A DNA stretch of 64,000 nt from Adineta ricciae (lineage: Eukaryota; Rotifera; Eurotatoria; Adinetida; Adinetidae). The DNA lies in contig CAJNOJ010000025.1 of assembly GCA_905250025.1 (NCBI GenBank), forward strand, positions 1 through 64,000, read 5' to 3'. Made by a program: the position numbers and the translations under genes. The notes beneath the pieces are model-generated. The model saw nothing but the letters and a program-made list of their open reading frames with translations. It did not search any database and was not told the DNA's origin. Below are positions 36,401-49,987 of the stretch, in pieces; positions within the stretch are counted from its first letter, which is position 1; each line of letters begins with the position of its first letter.

Positions 36401-39400
36401 ATGACACGTTCTGCTGATGCGTCGTCATCATGTGGATTAGTAACACAAACAAAAAACGGAACAAATAATATCAAGTCCAAGTCAACATATGACATTGATG
36501 TATCAATACCAGATCGATCAAGACAGCAGATCAAAGAAACACTGAGCAACAACAATAATAAATGCGCAAATTCATTAACAAACGGCAATTTTGTTCCACT
36601 GCAAGTTGTTAAAGAAGATGAATGTTTAGAAGTCGATGAAGATCGTAAACAACAATGTTCGAAGGTAAATTTAACGGGTTGCTTTCTGACCTTCATCGGA
36701 GTAGAAAATCGTATCAAGTTTCTAGGAGATGAGACGAGATAAATGAAAAGAAAATAGGTCTTGAAAGAAATGAAATAGGCACTAGAGAAATCTCTTTTTC
36801 GCTGAAGATCACCAGGGAAAAGTCATTAGTTCTAAGTTACGACGGCGTAAAGATTTTTTTTTCAATTAACAGTTTATACATAGCAGAATGAGAGAAGGAA
36901 TAGGCGAGAATATTTCCGAATGATGATATTTTATCTAAACTGAAAGTTTACTGATCAAGCTAGTCTTCTAATTAGTTGATTCCTTAGAAAAAAAAGTCTG
37001 CTCTTTCTTCTTCTTCTTCTCCTTTGAATTTCTTCGATTAGATCTATACGCATTTGTCTTTGTTTCTCTGGCACTAATAGTAGTTAGCCACAAAGATAAA
37101 AGACACTCGAGGGGACGGTCGGACATTGACTGACTGTTTGCCTCATGTGTGCATACACCGTCCATTTATTTTCTTCTAGTCAGCTCCATAATGCTTTGAC
37201 TTCTTTGATTATTGTCGTTGTATTCAGTTCCTCGATATATTCTTTGTTCTTCGTTGCTTCTATTATTATTCTTTGTTGCTTCGACCTCTGCTGTGTATGT
37301 TATATATATATATATGTATACGTACATAAGCCATTCGTAGTTGATGGCATGTACAAGCAATTGTATGAACATACACACATTGTCATTGTGATCGTTTCTA
37401 TTTTTTCCCTTTCAATCATCATTTGTAACTGTTCAATATGAAAGAAGAATGGATGAATATTGAGTTTTTTCCTTCTTTCTCTCGTTCTATTTCTTTTAAG
37501 ATTGAAAAGATAGCAATGAAGCGTTGATAGTACTCGTTAATTCGAAATTGATCATCATCATCATCATCAAAATGTCTGTCACTCCGTTTTGTCTCTTTTT
37601 ACTCGTTTGATTTAGATGTACGTTCTTTCTCCTTCTGTCTCTTCTTTTTTGCCGCATTATCATTTTTTTTGTGAAAAGATGATTGTCTTCTTCGACCGAG
37701 ATTTACTTGAATGAGCCGTCCGTTTCTAGCTAATATGAATGTGTAGTAGTACGAAGAGAGAAGAGGAGAAGAAGAAGAAGAAGAAAAAGAGAGAACATAA
37801 GTAGAGCCAGTCCGTAGACACGAGGCGGCGAGTTCATCTGATGTGTGAGTTATAAACGACAAGCGCCAGTCATAGCATTAGAAGTAACAATTCTACTTCA
37901 ACGTCGGAAATCATTGCTGTTAATATTTTTCATATGGGCGAATGATGAAGGTAAAATGAAAGGACGAGAAGTGTTAACCTCTAGAGAAATTCGCATTTTA
38001 AATTGCAGTTACAATGGAATACGAACATCATCATTGACCGATTGTAACTATCTTGCCATGAATACTAATCATGAGAGACAAAATACCTTTGCTTGTTCCG
38101 CGCGATTTGTTGAAGGTTTTATCATTCTATTTTATCAATATCAGTCACCCGAATGAAGTCATCAGTCCTTTTTTTTGTGTCCAACGGGCAATGATTCGAA
38201 CTAGAACGGAAGAAAAATTGAACATATTGATACATAGTTACCAAACAAAGGCAGTAAGAGAGGGGAAGAGAGAAGGAAATCTATTAAGAAATCATCCTCG
38301 TCAAATGATTGATTCGCGTGTGTTTACTACATATATCTATTACATAATAAAATACACATATCCAACTTATAAGATGAAGCTTCAACGGACATTTGAGTCG
38401 AGTAAATAAGTGAGAGAAGATAGACATAGTACTCGAAAGTGCAACTCGAACCTCTGATTGTCTGAAGGCAATGGACATATATTTATATATTGAACGAAAG
38501 AGGGAGAGAGGTGGAGAGATTGATATGAATTCATAAGGATAATAATCATGTAGCTGTAAAAAGGAATTAATCGGATTGTTTGAGTATGTGAATAAGCATG
38601 AGAAGAGGATTTTCTCTTTTCAGTCTCTCTCTCTCTTCCTGTCTCTCGTTTTCTTGTTGTTAGAGTTTGTTTGATTAGTCTTACTTAGCTATTGGTTACA
38701 TCTCTATCTTTACATATTAATTTACAGAATGGCGATGAACAACAACGTATGCTGATCGACATACTCAAACAAAAATATCCACGACAACATGTTTCATCGT
38801 CAGCTGTAGCGACACCAATGATGGTAAGAGATATCGATTGATTATCATTAGACAATTTTGATGAATTTTTCTTTGTTGCCGTTTAACAGCCACGAACCAA
38901 TTCACCTCATCAACGTTCGTCATCGACTGATCCAACGGATGAAGAATTAACAACAAGTATGACAAATGGTTGGGATGATGAAGATTTACATTTGAAATGA
39001 GATTTTAATTAAAATTCTCCATATTATTAGGTTTTGTTCGTGGTCAACGTAATCGTTCAAGTCTACCCTTTATCATTAAACCCGCGTCGAACATTTCAAA
39101 AGCGAATTCACTTGGTAAATTCAATTCGAAAATGTCGAAAAAGAATCTGTCAACATCTCTTCTTCTTTAGGCTTGTGTTTTCTAATTTGCGGTGATGAAA
39201 CAAAAAAAGTTCTTCTTCCATCATACATTTCGTGCATAGATACACTCAAGGCATTATTTGTTCGGTAAGTTTTCTTTTTTTTTCTTGTTTCGACAGTTTC
39301 TCATTAACATAGATAAAGCCGATAGGGCAAAGAGAAAGCAAAAAAAGAAATGAATGATTACAAAGAAAAGGATCGAGTTCATCCGGTTTTAAATCACGAG

Positions 39401-42400
39401 ATTTTTTTTTCTTACTCATTGTCTTTATTTGAAGAGCATTTCCGCAACATCTAACTATGAAACAGATGGACACCGACGACGTACGAATTTATATACGTGA
39501 ACCGGATAAAGATATATTCTACCAATTAGAAGATATGAGGTAAAAACTGTCATTCAAATGTCAATCACGTAGCAAACGTCTTATTTGTCTAGTGATGTCA
39601 AAGATCGTTCCGTCCTCAAAGTCGTTCAACTAAACAATAATCACAATAACAATAATCATCATCCCAAACCGCAAGTTTCATTCAAAGAACCCGAGTCAGA
39701 TGAAATATCTATTTATGTACCGTTTACATCACGGCCAACATTAGCAAGTGAAATAACTTATCAGCGATTGAGTCGACTCGGCCGTATGCCATCAACGACA
39801 TCCGTGCTATCAACAGCAAGAAGCGGTTCAATTGAAGATAAATCAACATCATATGTGTCTGCTAATTCACAAATATCATCGAACTCAACTTCATCACGAT
39901 CTCTTAGTGAACCACGACGTCGAATCAGCAATAATGACACAACATCTACTGTGAATAATCAAACACATACAAATTCTAATTCATTAGGTCAGTTGCAAAT
40001 AGCCTAATATGTCTGTATTATGCGCTTTATTGTCTAGCCCCGAAGGGTATACTTACATCTCCGAGAAGTGGTTCGACGACGCCGACAACACCTCGATTCA
40101 ACGATGATGATGCTCAGTAATAATGAATACATATTCATTTCTTCGATGTGAAATGAAACTAATTATAAATTTTAGAAGTAAAATGATCTGGATGGAGAAA
40201 CAATTGGAATCATTAACTGAATTAGTCAAAGAACTGACACGTGAACGTACATTGAATGAACAAAGACTGCTAACCAGAACAGATATGAATGCAGGTATTT
40301 GGACACGAGCTATTCTTCTAGTTGATCGAATGAATATCAAAAGAAAAAAGTCTGTGTCAAACAATAATCAGAGTTAGTGCCCTTTAGGTTATCGAATCAT
40401 TACTAGTTGATGGTGTCATTTCCGGCTTCGAGCGGATTCAATCTAAGACAAAGCAAAAATCGAGAGAACGTGCCAATTTCTAGCATCGAATAAATTGATT
40501 TTTGTGCTTTGTTACCATTTGATTAACTGGTGTTCATTTAGACATTAATGGCAAATCATTACGTCAACAATTACATGAATTAAAAATGAAAATGCACACA
40601 TTACGCAACGACTTAGTATCAATACGACGACTGCAACAATCATTAAAGGAAAATTTCAAGGTACAATTGCATGATGCAAACAAAAAAATTGAAGTAAAAT
40701 TAAAAGAAATATTAATAGAAAGAAAATAGTTTATTTTTGATGTTGTAGAATCATATTCATCAATTACATCAAACAGAAACGCGTTCAGCACATTGTCGAA
40801 GTGTAGAAAATGAACTTGATTTATATATGATAAACAGTACGAAGATTGACCGAGATTTAGAGTATGTCAAAATCCAATATTTTCTATTCGGTGAATTGAC
40901 CATTGTTCTATTTGAAAATAATCTAGAGATCTGGAAGCATCGGTCGAAGAATTACAAAACGATGTGAAATCTAAACAATGTTATGTTACAATGAATGATG
41001 TAGAAAGTTTTGCATTAGTGCTCAGTACAATTAGTCGATCATTAGTTGACTTGAAAGGTAAGAATGTTGAATGTGAAATTGACTTCTACTGTTAGTTTTC
41101 CTTTCATAATGAATAGCTTCATTTCCTGTATTACGTGAGAAAATCTGTTCACTTGGTCCACAGTCAACCTTGAATGAGGATCAGAAGTAAGTAGTTAATG
41201 TCTTGTCGAAAATGGAGCTTTTCAATGTTCGAATGCGTTTTCCTTAGGTTTCTACATGAAGAACCAGAAAGATTAGATTATACTATTAAGAAATGTAAAC
41301 GTTTAACAACAATGCTCTATCAATTGAAACGCTTAGCAATCACCCAAGAACAAAAATCATTTCCATCTAAGTCACAACGTCGATTTTCATTTGGTTCGAA
41401 TGGAAAAGCTGTAGATCGTAAACGATTGTTAGAACAGATTGAAACAGTTACTCAAAATTCCGACGGCCGCGTTAAAGCGATAGAAGTGCATAATTCTTTT
41501 CATTTAAAAATATGCTCATTGTTCTACTCTTTTTTTATAGAAAGCAGAAAAATTACGCGAACGTCGATTGAATTATACGAATCAGTTAGAAGTATTGAAA
41601 CAAATGAAATATGCATCCGAGCACGTATGTTGTCACATATGAAAAAAGAAAATAATTCATTCAGTTTCCTGATAATTTAGATGGATGGACCCGATCCAAA
41701 TCAATGTTTTGATACAAGAAGCTTAACCAATTCTATTCTACTTTCCTCGAGTACACGAACAAGTATTTGTTCAGTGCAATCAACAACCGATTCAGTCGCA
41801 TTATCAAATAATTGTCCATCACCATCTCTTTCCTATATTGTTCGTCAAGCACTCATTTCTCCCACAAACTCAGCAGTGGCATCCACAACTGAATGTAAGA
41901 TGCGCCCGCAATCTCTAATCAAACCACCGTCGAAAGTCACCTTTTCTCAACAATTAATAACAAATGGAAAATCCTCAACGAATTCACGTGATCATTCAAC
42001 GGATTCGTCTTTATCAACCAATGGCATTTGTATGAATAAGAAAGGCAAGCCAACTCCGCCACCACGTACCCAAAGCACTTCCTCATCGGCTGTTTCAAGT
42101 GCAGCATCATGCTCGTCCTCATCCAGTTCATCAACGTCATCGAACAGCAGTGCTAATTCACGTTCCATGAACGGTTACTGTGGTATTATTCCACTTGTTA
42201 TTTCACCTGATCGACGTCATAATGGTCGATGTAACTCCTTTTCATCTTCAAGTACAGATACTGACTCGGTTATATCAAATCCTCGTGGAACTGTTTCGCA
42301 TAAATCACCGGCAATAGTTATCGCCAAACCAAATTTAATATCAAATGGTTACCATCATAAGACACCATCGTCTACCAATTCAACAACATTAATGCGTGCC

Positions 42401-42418
42401 TCCGTTACAGACTTATAG
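33474..42418 (+). CDS. SKT/SRCIN1 (p140Cap)-like protein with AIP3/Bud6-type domain
   Basis: Cytoskeletal adaptor family; vertebrate members act at cell cortex, synapses and notochord. Proposed exons: 33474-33561 (88 nt, phase-matched), 35937-36664, 38728-38823, 38890-38968, 39031-39114, 39171-39264, 39435-39539, 39593 onward, then about eight more to 42418, all joined in phase. The family core spans 39171-39620: CGDETKKVLLPSYI, DTLKALFVRAFPQHLTMKQM, VRIYIREPDKDIFYQLEDM and KDRSVLKV. Coiled-coil exons follow (40170-41470), with VLREKICSLG and FLHEEPERLDYTIKKCKRL typical of the AIP3 region. The N- and C-terminal parts are serine-rich and low in complexity. Two long introns (33562-35936 and 36665-38727) contrast with the roughly 60-bp introns elsewhere. 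The first exon is the weakest part: the exon at 35937 could instead start at an in-frame ATG near 35914, but a pyrimidine tract and CTAG at 35936 look like a true acceptor. Confidence 0.85.
33562..35936 (+). other. Long first intron of the SKT-like gene (proposed)
   Basis: 2.4 kb without a supported gene. Includes the right inverted-repeat arm at 33868-33955. It may hide an alternative promoter for the exon at 35937. Confidence 0.5.
33868..33955. repeat. Inverted repeat, right arm (about 88 bp)
   Basis: Pairs with 32706-32793. No flanking target-site duplication can be judged because the left arm is cut by the N. Confidence 0.85.
36665..38727 (+). other. Long intron of the SKT-like gene
   Basis: Donor AAG|GTAAAT and acceptor TTTACAG|AATGG join in phase 0. 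The 2.1 kb between holds a short AT run near 37301-37316, GA-rich tracts and no supported exon. Confidence 0.6.
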
Positions 42419-45400
42419 TTCTTATTATTCTGTGTACAGTTTCATACTCATTTTCTCTCTTTGTGCGTGTGTGTGTGTTTGTACAGATTTGTCGTTTTGT
42501 TTTGTTCTCTCTTTATCTTTTTTTACTAATATTTTTTTCGCTTTTTCTTCTTTTCTTTTGTTCGTATCGTTAATATTATAGAAAGGCAAGAATAAAAGTC
42601 AACCGATACCAGATCTTTATTGAACAATATAATCAAAAGCGAAACAATATGAAATGTTCATCTAAAATACTAAAGTGATCCATTGCTTTTTCTTTTGGTA
42701 TCGACAGTCGAATTCTTTTTGTAATTCAGTGTTAAAAGATGAAATGTAGAACAGACAATTTCGATGCTTCGAAACTCGAATCACGACTGGGTTCATCTGT
42801 TGGAAAAGCTGTAGTTGGTACCAGAAGAATATATTGGACTAATGCTCAACGGCCATGAGAAAGACGCGTAGATAAGGCGCATATCTCCTCATTCGGGATC
42901 ATTTCAGTATCTACTTTGAATGTGATTCTTACTGTTTCTCTTGAGCAACCGTGTTTTTTAATCTAATTTCTGTAGGTAAAAAGTATTTCCAAATGTGGTA
43001 ATTTACCAATACAGTGCGGGAGTCAGATCTGACCGAATGCAACTTTAAAGACGACGAATATTGTTGTTGTCGCAGAACTATTAAACACACATGATGTTAA
43101 GTTTCTTTTATCTACCGTGAATACGCTGTTGGACAAATTTTGAATCCATGAATTTAAAAAAGATACCATTCGAAAGGCTATGGCGGATGGCTCTCCAAAT
43201 TGAAGAATTTGATGTGGTAACGGCCTGTTTCAGGACATTTCTGTAATCTCGGGAAACCGGTTTTCAAATATAAAAATACCTAAATTCTTAGCTTCTGGCT
43301 TAGGTTCGACTTTTATTTTCTCGTCGACTAAACGAGCCTTATTTGAAGCGTTAGGACCAGTTTCGGTCGTTTTCAAGAGTGAAACTATTGTGTTGGTTTT
43401 AAAGGAAAATATTAATGACCTATCTTGAAACAAACAGTTGTAAAAATTAGACGTTTGAAAGAACAAGTTTCTATGCAGACCTAATTGGAACCAAACAAAC
43501 GCTACAACATAGTGAATCAGTTTACATGATGATTAGTATTATATTTTATAAACCAATGTTACAAGATGAAAGCAACACGAATTTTAACACTGAATCAACT
43601 AGTATAAGAAGGACAATATACTACGAAAATTTGAAAATGCATTTCTATATCTGTTAGCGATCAACGATGAAAAATGTAGAATATCTTGAACACCGATTCG
43701 CACACGAGTATGTTTCAACTTACGTTTTTCGTTAGTTCCATGTAGAGCTCGATGAGCTCTATCGATTCTATATTTTATCAATTTCGAGTATTATACAGCT
43801 GAGAAAAGTGCCCATTGTCAAATTATCGTTCACATCCACATTCATAAAAAATCTGATTGATGAATTCACATGAATCAAAAGCTGTTTTTCATATCGGAAA
43901 TTTTTATTCCTAATTGATATTTTCATTATTATTTTTCAGAGATTTTAGACTTTATTGATGATTATCTATCGGATAATCAAAGCATGTGATATAAAAAAAC
44001 AAGTCAACGCGTTTATAAATGGCGCACTTTGTTAGCTGTTAGGTGCGCGATATTGCGGACGAGTGAAACAGAAACTTGTTAAAAGGGATTATTCGATAGA
44101 AGGAAATTTATCAATGATGAAAATTAATTTACAGAAGTTACATGTGAGTTTTTTTGCACAAGAATACAGGTTTTTTAATAAAACTAAAACTGACAGAATT
44201 TTCTGGTCAAACGGTTTTCGTTCTACAAGAAAAAAAGAAACGTTTTGCTTCTGGGCACAGAGATGGAAGTTTTGAAGGTGACTAATTCGAATTCTTGTGC
44301 ACTAGATTCATACATGGAACAGTTGAAAGAAAATCTTTTTTCATTTCAGCGAAATATATTTGAGAAAGGCAGTTTTATCGGGTTCAATAAATACTTTGCT
44401 GTACGGAAGGGTATTATACCACATACGTAGTTGAAGAAAATATCATTTTTCTATTTATAATAAAGATATTTTTGAACATATTATTAACGCTAGACATGAA
44501 ATTACAATCAACAGTGAAAACGACATCCGATTTTTCATATAGTTGTTACTCATTAGTTCTTTGGAAAATATGCTGTAGTACATTGCTTCCTAGTAATTTT
44601 ACTTTTGTTCCATGAAATCAATTATTAAACGAAGGACGTTTTGTTATTCTAAGTCTGCAGTATTCGTTTCGCTTTGAAAATATCTTTAAGTTATAAATAG
44701 AAACAAATGGTTGCATATCTTTGCTGCATACATATTGTTTATAAGATTCGCTCACAAATCTACTTTACTGCTTATTTCATATTCGATTATATAATTTATT
44801 ACAGAAAAAAAAATAAAAATAAACAACGAGTAATCCAGCTTTCAGATCCTTCAGAATTCCGCTAGAATTTCGTCATATTTCCATCGAATCCGATGGAGTG
44901 TACTTGCTCTAAGCAACCATTCCTTAAAGCATAATTAAGTTTGAAAACCTCAAACTCGACATTTGTTTCTTCTTCTGCACCTTTTTTCGAATCTTATTCG
45001 ATATAGTCTACCTGAAATGAGATTTTTCCGATCCATTTATAAGTATGCGTGAATCCCTTGCCGTTTTATGCTGAAAAAAAAGAACACCATGAGGTACAGT
45101 AGAAATTCTACCGTAGAATGTCTTTGGCGTAAAACGTGGTATAAAGCTCAACGTATACATTGAATTCGAATAGGAATTGAAAAACAGATTTACGGTGGAT
45201 AGGTCATTATAATCAACTAGGCAACAACGACTTTTTTTACAAAGAGACAAGTGGTTTGGTTTATGAGGTGAAACAAGTCTCTATGGTATTTCAAGTATGC
45301 TGAAAGATATAGTTCTACCATTTCAGTATCAAATCAGCGAATTCAAATGGCACGCATTGCTTATAAATTACATATGTATATTGAAAACAGTCCAATTGTG

Positions 45401-47119
45401 TACGTGTTCGTTATCTTGAACTTGGTCTTCGCTTTTGTTCGAAACATTATATCTGAACCTGAAAATTCAACAAGATTGGTCGTCAGAAAGTAATGCTTTT
45501 GAGCCGCGTGCGCTCTCTAATCAGAGCAAATGTGGGAAGGTGCTTTCTTCGTGCGTTAGGAGAAGTTTCTGCAATTACTGAGAAGTAAAGAACATTAATT
45601 AATCCAAGCATATTTACCTCACTTTAACAATGACATTAAAAAGCGACTGCGTACTCAGTTAAAAAGTTTCAATATTGCACGGTGTGATTTTATTTACTGA
45701 AAACAAAATGCACATATATTTCTTTCTTTGACTACTGGCACGCTCATCTCCGACTGCTTGATATGCCCGTGTATACAAATCTTGTCGATAGCATTGTATC
45801 AGACTTCGTGGATAGCAGTACTGGTTGCTGCAAATTCTAGGTTTTATCTACATCACATACAGACTATTCTTAAACAGTTGTATTCGTTGTTGGTACTCAT
45901 TCGTAAACAAACAGAGACTGAATGTGCTCAAATGCCGCGATTAAAAGCAAGAATATCTGTACTTAGATGATGATCCTTTGCATACTTTCACTCCACTCGA
46001 TTTATATGAGTGTATTTTGACCAAGTGCCGTTAACTCCTTGCAAACAGGAGGGCTATATACATACCATTTCACATACACCTCTAAATGTAGTAATACTAC
46101 ATGTATAAATTCAGTCTGGGCTGGCTCCAAATAGCCAAAATCCACTTCTGTTCAATGATCATCATCTCGTGCGAGTTTTCAATCACCGATACGTGCAGAG
46201 AACTCAAAGACAAGTATCTAAACCAAATGAAATGTACGTTCTCTTACCGTGTAATGTTAAAGAACACTACGAATATATATGTAATATCTTAGCATACAGA
46301 CTAGGATGTTGAATTATGCACAGTTGAGCGGTTTCAGCTTTGTCATCATTCAAAAGATAGATCTCAGAGCAAGGGTACAATAGGCCCCTATCATGAAATT
46401 TCATACGACCTCAAACTTCTGAGCGCTTCAAACAGTGTCGAGATGTTCGATGTAAGCAAACCATAAACACAAAGCCCTGTTATCAGAATGATATACGAGC
46501 TCGAGAATATGTTGCAAAGCTCTTTCCACGATAAAGTACTATAAAAACACTACCCTGATATTTTAACATGGATAAGCACCAAGAGTGAATAGTGCTGATC
46601 ATATTCGACAAAATAACTTGTTTTCAGACTACGCTGATGGTGGGAAATAATTAATCTAACAGAACGATTAGATGTGCTATTTTTTAATTATTCTCTCTTC
46701 ACTATGTCATTCTAGTCAGTTTAAAGCAGTGCTTTTTTCAAACGCACCCTAGAACTCATACATAACGGATGAATACTACTCTCTCCTACTACCAGCGATT
46801 CCATTCTTCTACATCTCCAATATAGTCCAGCTGTCTACAGTAATGTTGTCTTGTACATCATACCCTCTCAGAAACAAACTCTAAACCGAGAGGATTACTG
46901 CTAAACCCACCGCACTATGGCGTCTCTTCTACTAAACACTGCTCCGTTATACCTTCGTAACTAAACCATTCATTTTCACTAATGCACATGCATTTTTCAC
47001 AGAACAAAAAGCATTAACATTCAGGTAACATTCGCTTCTCACAACAACATTCGTTTTCTATACCTTTATTACTCATCAATGTTACAATAACCACACAAAA
47101 AATAACAACTACTAAGATC
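42419..47119. other. 4.7-kb gene-poor region
   Basis: Begins with the presumed 3' UTR of the SKT-like gene, including a GT-rich microsatellite at about 42466-42480 and a block (42440-42660) whose decayed copy lies at 55555-55830. Beyond that only short, unlinked open frames occur (for example 43230-43466 minus, 45728-45970 plus). I recognise no domain, tRNA or transposon protein. Confidence 0.45.
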
Positions 47120-49922
47120 TCAATCGAAAAAGATCTGATCAACACAAAGAGCCATCAGATCCACGGTGCCTTGTTCTCCGATTGAATTTAAAGCCAGATC
47201 TATACCATCTTGACGCTCTAAGAATGAGACAAACAGAAATTACAAACTTCTTGGAGCACAGTATCAATCTTACAATATTCCTTCCCAATGCATCTGCAAT
47301 ATGTTGAGCTATTTCATCATCGATTTGGTTCAAACTGAGGTGAAGTGTGGTGAGTGTCTGTAGGTGTAAGATAGACTGAGTGCTTCATCTTCTATGAAAT
47401 GAGATCAATATTACTGCGTTCGTTCGCAACGCATCCGCAATGTGTTGTGCTCCTTCAGCACCGATTCGGTTCCTATCGAGGTGAAGTGTGGTGAGTGTCT
47501 GTAGGTGTGAGATAGACTGAACGCTTCATCTTCTGTGAAATGAGATCAATATTACCGTATTCGTTCGCAGGGCATTAGCAATGTGTTGTGCTCCTTCATC
47601 ACCGAGTTGGTTCCTATCGAGGTTAAGTGTGGTGAGTGTCTGTAGGTGTAAGATAGACTGAGTGCTTCATCTTCTATGAAATGAGATCAATATTACTGCG
47701 TTCGTTCGCAACGCATCCGCAATGTGTTGTGCTCCTTCAGCACCGATTCGGTTCCTATCGAGGTGAAGTGTGGTGAGTGTCTGTAGGTGTGAGATAGACT
47801 GAACGCTTCATCTTCTATGAAATGAGATCAATATTACCGTATTCGTTCGGAGCGCATTAGCAATGTGTTGCGCTCCTTCAGCGCCGATTCGGTTCCTATC
47901 GAGGTTAAGTGTGGTGAGTGTCTGTAGGTATGAGATACACTGAGTACTCCATCTTCTGTGAAATGAGATCAATATTACCGTATTCGTTCGGAGCGCATTA
48001 GCAATGTGTTGTGCTCCTTCAGCACCGATTTCGTTCACGGTGAGGTGAAGTGTGGTGAGTGTCTGTAGGTATGAGATACACTGAGTGCTCCATCTTCTAT
48101 GAAATGAGATCAATATTACCGTATTCGTTCGTAACGCATCCGCAATGTGTTGTGCTCCTTCAGCACCGATTTCGTTCAGGGTGAGGTGAAGTGTGGTGAG
48201 TGTCTGTAGGTATGAGATACACTGAGTGCTTCATCTTCTATCAAATGAGATCAACACTACCGTATTCGTTCGCAACGCATCCGCAATGTGTTGTGCTCCT
48301 TCGTCACCGATTTCGTTGTAAGAGAAGTTAAGTATGGTGAGTATCTGTAGGTGTAAGATAGACAGAGTGCTTCATCTTCTATGAAATGAGATCAATATTA
48401 CCGTATTCGTTCGCACCGCATCCGCAATGTGTTGTGCTCCTTCAGCACCGATTTCGTTCAGGGTGAGGTGAAGTGTGGTGAGTGTCTGTAGGTATGAGAT
48501 ACACTGAGTGCTTCATCTTCTATCAAATGAGATCAATATTACCGTATTCGTTCGCAGCGCATCCGCAATGTGTTGCGCTCCTTCAGCGCCGATTCCGTTC
48601 CTATCGAGGTTAAGTGTGGTGAGTGTCTGTAGGTATGAGATACACTGAGTGCTTCATCTTCTATCAAATGAGATCAACACTACCGTATTCGTTCGCAACG
48701 CATCCGCAATGTGTTGTGCTCCTTTAGCACCGATTCGGTTCACGGTGAGGTGAAGTGTGGTGAGTGTCTGTAGGTGTAAGATAGACAGAGTGCTTCATCT
48801 TCTATGAAATGAGATCAATATTACCGTATTCGTTCGGAGCGCATTAGCAATGTGTTGTGCTCCTTCAGCATCGATTTGGTTCAAACTGAGGTTAAGTGTG
48901 GTGAGTGTCTGTAGGTATGAGATAGACTGAGCGCTTCATCTTCTATGAAATGAGATCAATATTACCGTATTCGTTCGCAGGGCATTAGCAATGTGTTGTG
49001 CTCGTTTAGCACCGATGTCGTTCGAACTGAGGTCGAGTGTGGTGAGTGTCTGGATTGAAGTAGTATATAATGAAGAGCGGAAGTATTAAAGAGAACTTCT
49101 GGTGGCACTTCTGATGGTAGGTATTGGATTTGGAATAGTTATGTGTGGGGTGGATTTTTAAGGAGGAGTTGGGTGTGGATGTGAATTCTACGGGTGGATG
49201 ATCATGCTAGTTGTTGTTGAGGAAAGAAGTGCTGTGTCGAGAATCTAGACTGGAGATTACTATGATAGGGTGGAATTGGAAAGAGTAGGGCATAAGTTTC
49301 GATATGTATTGGTGGTAATGAGAAGTCTCTTTTGAAGACGCGGTCCAGTGAAATCTAAGTCCTACACTTCTGAAATCTAGGAGCTGGACTTGATGTACCC
49401 GTGTTGAGAATGCATATTGGCATATGTGAAAGGACTGTAGAGTGTTGTTTGCTTGAGTAGATGAGCTCCCTCAAAAGTTGTAAGTGATGCAATTTTTGTG
49501 TCGAGTAGTGCAACGCAGAAACGGTATCGCATGAGTAAGCGTTTTGCTCGTTCATGATCGCGTATCGGTCGAATGCATCCTCAATGCACATAGAACAAAA
49601 GGGAGCGAGTGAAGGAATGCTTGATTTCATATGACTTCTGACTGTGATTGTCTCATCCTAGCAAACTGTTTGTGAATTATGAAATTAGTTTGGGTTGTCA
49701 TATGAGGGAATCTACGATATCAAATACCATTAAGCTTATGTATAGCACAGTCGACAAGAATGTTAGGATACCAAGTAAACTTACTTGATATCGCTGGTAA
49801 GTACTCAGGATCTGATTGAGCCGTCGACAGATATTTTGCATTGAACAAAATAGCGTCCGGCCATTTTGATGATCCATAATTCGATAAACTAGTTCGACAG
49901 GTAATGTGGAAAATGTGTGCAT
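47120..49922 (-). CDS. F-box and ribonuclease-inhibitor-type LRR protein, copy A
   Basis: The first exon (start 49922) encodes an F-box-like domain (FSTLPVELVYRIMDH, LFCSMQNICRRLNQILSTY), which in other proteins recruits SKP1 of SCF ubiquitin ligases; it ends at donor CAA|GTAAGT near 49785. One or more middle exons (about 49650-49080) are hard to place: several frames are open and I could not fix the junctions. From 49055 to about 47275 come 13 exons of 84 nt, each coding one 28-residue repeat of the form TLTTLNLDRNRIGAEGAQHIANALRTNT. This is the ribonuclease-inhibitor type seen in NLRC3-like proteins. The last repeat departs from the consensus (DDEIAQHIADALGRNI), and a short tail ending near 47120 follows; its acceptor is uncertain. 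Role is inferred only: substrate-binding LRR on an F-box scaffold. Confidence 0.7.
47275..49055 (-). repeat. Tandem array of 13 exon-intron modules, 141 bp each
   Basis: Each unit is an 84-bp exon (28 aa LRR) plus a near-identical 57-bp intron beginning GTAATATTGATCTC and ending CTACAG, all in phase 0. Boundaries recur at about 47349, 47491, 47632, 47774, 47914, 48055, 48197, 48338, 48478, 48619, 48760, 48901 and 49038. In some units the intron is stop-free and in frame (for example 47808-48113), while in others AGATGAAGC gives a stop. Confidence 0.9.
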
Positions 49923-49986
49923 GTTGTATTTCAGTCGTGCAGCAGACCGTACCGTAGAAACTGGAAGCGATGGAAAATATTTGGTT

Positions 49987-49987
49987 N
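49987..49987. other. Ambiguous base (N) between two LRR gene copies
   Basis: Left of it is the 5' flank of copy A; right of it the sequence is already inside a module intron of copy B. A contig join inside a repeat array is the likely cause. Confidence 0.85.

Noticed and set aside
36199..36717. Minus-strand 172-codon frame with acidic runs
   Set aside because: It is the antisense of serine-rich low-complexity coding sequence in the SKT-like gene.
45728..45970. 80-codon plus-strand frame with hydrophobic start
   Set aside because: Looked loosely like the end of a seven-helix receptor, but no family motif and no upstream exons could be found.
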